Assembly: GCF_004912195.1 (NCBI RefSeq)
Contig: NZ_STGW01000014.1
Location: 1-64,000, forward strand
Origin: Nocardioides caeni
GTDB lineage: Bacteria > Actinomycetota > Actinomycetes > Propionibacteriales > Nocardioidaceae
Direction of reading: 5' to 3'
DNA length: 64,000 nt
Both the position numbers and the translations under genes were made by a program. Positions 62,799 through 64,000 of the stretch are shown piece by piece. Below the pieces are notes generated by a model, which searched no databases, was not told the DNA's origin, and saw nothing but the letters and a program-made list of their open reading frames with translations. The first letter of the stretch is position 1. Every line of letters starts with the position of its first letter.

Positions 62799-64000
62799 TC
62801 AGACATTTCTCCGGTACTGGCCGCCCACCTCGAAGAAGGCCTCGGTGACCTGGCCCAGGGTGCAGACCCGCGCCGCGTCCATGAGTACGGCGAACACGTT
62901 CTCGCCGCTCGTCGCGGCCTCCTTGAGCCGGGCGATGGCCGCGGCGCCGTCGGTGGCGTGGCGGGCCTGGAAGTCGCGGACCCGGGCGAGCTGCGACTCC
63001 TTCTCGGTGGTCGTCGCGCGGGCGAGCTCGATGTGGTCGGGGGTGCCGTCGCCGGCCTCCGGGGCGCGGAAGGTGTTGACGCCGATGATCGGGAGGCTGC
63101 CGTCGTGCTTCTTGTGCTCATAGAGCATCGACTCGTCCTGGATCCGGCCGCGCTGGTAGCCGGTCTCCATCGCGCCGAGCACGCCGCCGCGCTCGGAGAT
63201 CCGGTCGAACTCGGTCAGCACCGCGGCCTCGACGAGATCGGTCAGCTCGTCGATGACGTAGGAGCCCTGGAGCGGGTTCTCGTTCATCGCCAGGCCCCAC
63301 TCGCGGTTGATGATCAGCTGGATCGCCAGGGCGCGGCGGACCGACTCGGTCGACGGCGTGGTGACCGCCTCGTCGTAGGCGTTGGTGTGCAGCGAGTTGG
63401 CGTTGTCATAGATCGCGATGAGTGCCTGCAGCGTGGTGCGGATGTCGTTGAAGTCCATCTCCTGCGCGTGCAACGAGCGACCCGACGTCTGCACGTGGTA
63501 CTTCAGCTTCTGCGACCGCTCGTTGGCGCCGTAGCGCTCCTTCATCGCCACCGCCCAGATCCGACGTGCGACGCGACCGATGACGGAGTATTCCGGGTCC
63601 ATGCCGTTGGAGAAGAAGAACGACAGGTTGGGCGCGAAGTCGTCGATGTCCATGCCGCGCGCGAGGTACGACTCGACGTACGTGAAACCGTTGGCGAGCG
63701 TGAAGGCCAGCTGGCTGATGGGGTTCGCCCCGGCCTCGGCGATGTGATAGCCGGAGATGGAGACCGAGTAGAAGTTGCGCACCTGCTGCTGGATGAACCA
63801 CTCCTGGATGTCCGCCATGCAGCGCAGCGAGAACTCCGTGGAGAACAGGCAGGTGTTCTGGCCCTGGTCCTCCTTGAGGATGTCGGCCTGGACGGTGCCG
63901 CGCACCGACTTGATCGCCTCGTAGGGATCGATGCCGCGCTCGAGCGCCTGGTCCATCACGGTGTTGAGGAAGAACGCCAGCACGGTCGGGGCGGGCCCGT
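62799..64000 (-). CDS. icmF: Fused isobutyryl-CoA mutase, C-terminal part
   Basis: The frame runs off the window, so only about 400 C-terminal residues are present. [59 protein letters not shown] and [14 protein letters not shown] belong to the substrate-binding barrel of acyl-CoA mutases. The particular wording, including [20 protein letters not shown] and the end [14 protein letters not shown], is that of IcmF, in which a cobalamin domain, a GTPase chaperone domain and the mutase are fused. It interconverts isobutyryl-CoA and n-butyryl-CoA (or relatives) with adenosylcobalamin. The upstream domains lie outside the window. Confidence 0.92.
   Translation of the reverse strand, partial: GPAPTVLAFFLNTVMDQALERGIDPYEAIKSVRGTVQADILKEDQGQNTCLFSTEFSLRCMADIQEWFIQQQVRNFYSVSISGYHIAEAGANPISQLAFTLANGFTYVESYLARGMDIDDFAPNLSFFFSNGMDPEYSVIGRVARRIWAVAMKERYGANERSQKLKYHVQTSGRSLHAQEMDFNDIRTTLQALIAIYDNANSLHTNAYDEAVTTPSTESVRRALAIQLIINREWGLAMNENPLQGSYVIDELTDLVEAAVLTEFDRISERGGVLGAMETGYQRGRIQDESMLYEHKKHDGSLPIIGVNTFRAPEAGDGTPDHIELARATTTEKESQLARVRDFQARHATDGAAAIARLKEAATSGENVFAVLMDAARVCTLGQVTEAFFEVGGQYRRNV

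Overview
The window looks like chromosomal DNA from a high-GC actinobacterium, most likely a Nocardioides-type member of the Propionibacteriales. The reasons are very GC-rich third positions, frequent GTG starts, an FprB-type ferredoxin reductase, an EspG/WXG100-type gene pair, a KstR-like operator, an ECF42 sigma factor paired with a YCII protein, and fused isobutyryl-CoA mutase. Genus is an inference; no rRNA is present.

Layout. 1-881 is the 3' part of an aldo/keto reductase. 912-16171 is an arabinan/arabinoxylan utilisation locus: a double-GH43 exoenzyme facing away from a GH51 arabinofuranosidase, a second GH43 enzyme, a LacI regulator and an aldose 1-epimerase. 16235-17128 encodes an unusual regulator with four tandem XRE helix-turn-helix domains. 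17320-27252 reads as one long operon: sugar-binding lipoprotein, ATPase, two permeases, a second LacI regulator, then araB, araD and araA. Pyruvate kinase follows. Together the genes describe extracellular release of L-arabinose, uptake by a CUT2 ABC transporter, and conversion through ribulose and ribulose-5-phosphate to xylulose-5-phosphate. LacI-type palindromes with a TGTTAGC/GCTAACA core lie at the main promoters, with a variant palindrome at the epimerase start.

28910-33750 holds an acetaldehyde-dehydrogenase unit (ALDH, DUF779 protein, GAF regulator), a GyrI-like protein and a HAD phosphatase. 33997-34086 is tRNA-Ser(CGA). 34179-41005 holds SelO, an apparently degraded hipBA pair, a Tat-exported esterase, a small membrane protein and a MoxR/VWA pair. 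41051-46019 is a four-gene oxidative operon: AurF-like diiron oxygenase, FprB-type reductase, TetR regulator and Baeyer-Villiger-type monooxygenase. 46204-49099 is a WXG100/EspG-like/hydrolase operon without secretion machinery. 49295-62718 is mixed housekeeping and accessory content: an aminotransferase, a KstD/fumarate-reductase-like flavoprotein behind a KstR-like operator, a cation/proton antiporter, a LytR_C protein, a HerA-like ATPase, a BtuF-like protein, a thioesterase, an MFS transporter and the ECF42/YCII pair. The window ends inside icmF.

The most unusual material is non-coding. Two related elements of about 150-160 bp with terminal inverted repeats are present; one lies in frame in the signal-peptide region of the GH51 enzyme. 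A 22-bp TTTCTC repeat family forms a tandem-plus-inverted array between the YCII and ECF genes and recurs near 32515. Two promoters in the aldehyde dehydrogenase locus share an ACGTTGCA-N4-CGTTGC motif. A 24-codon reading frame through a hairpin links the two sugar permease genes.
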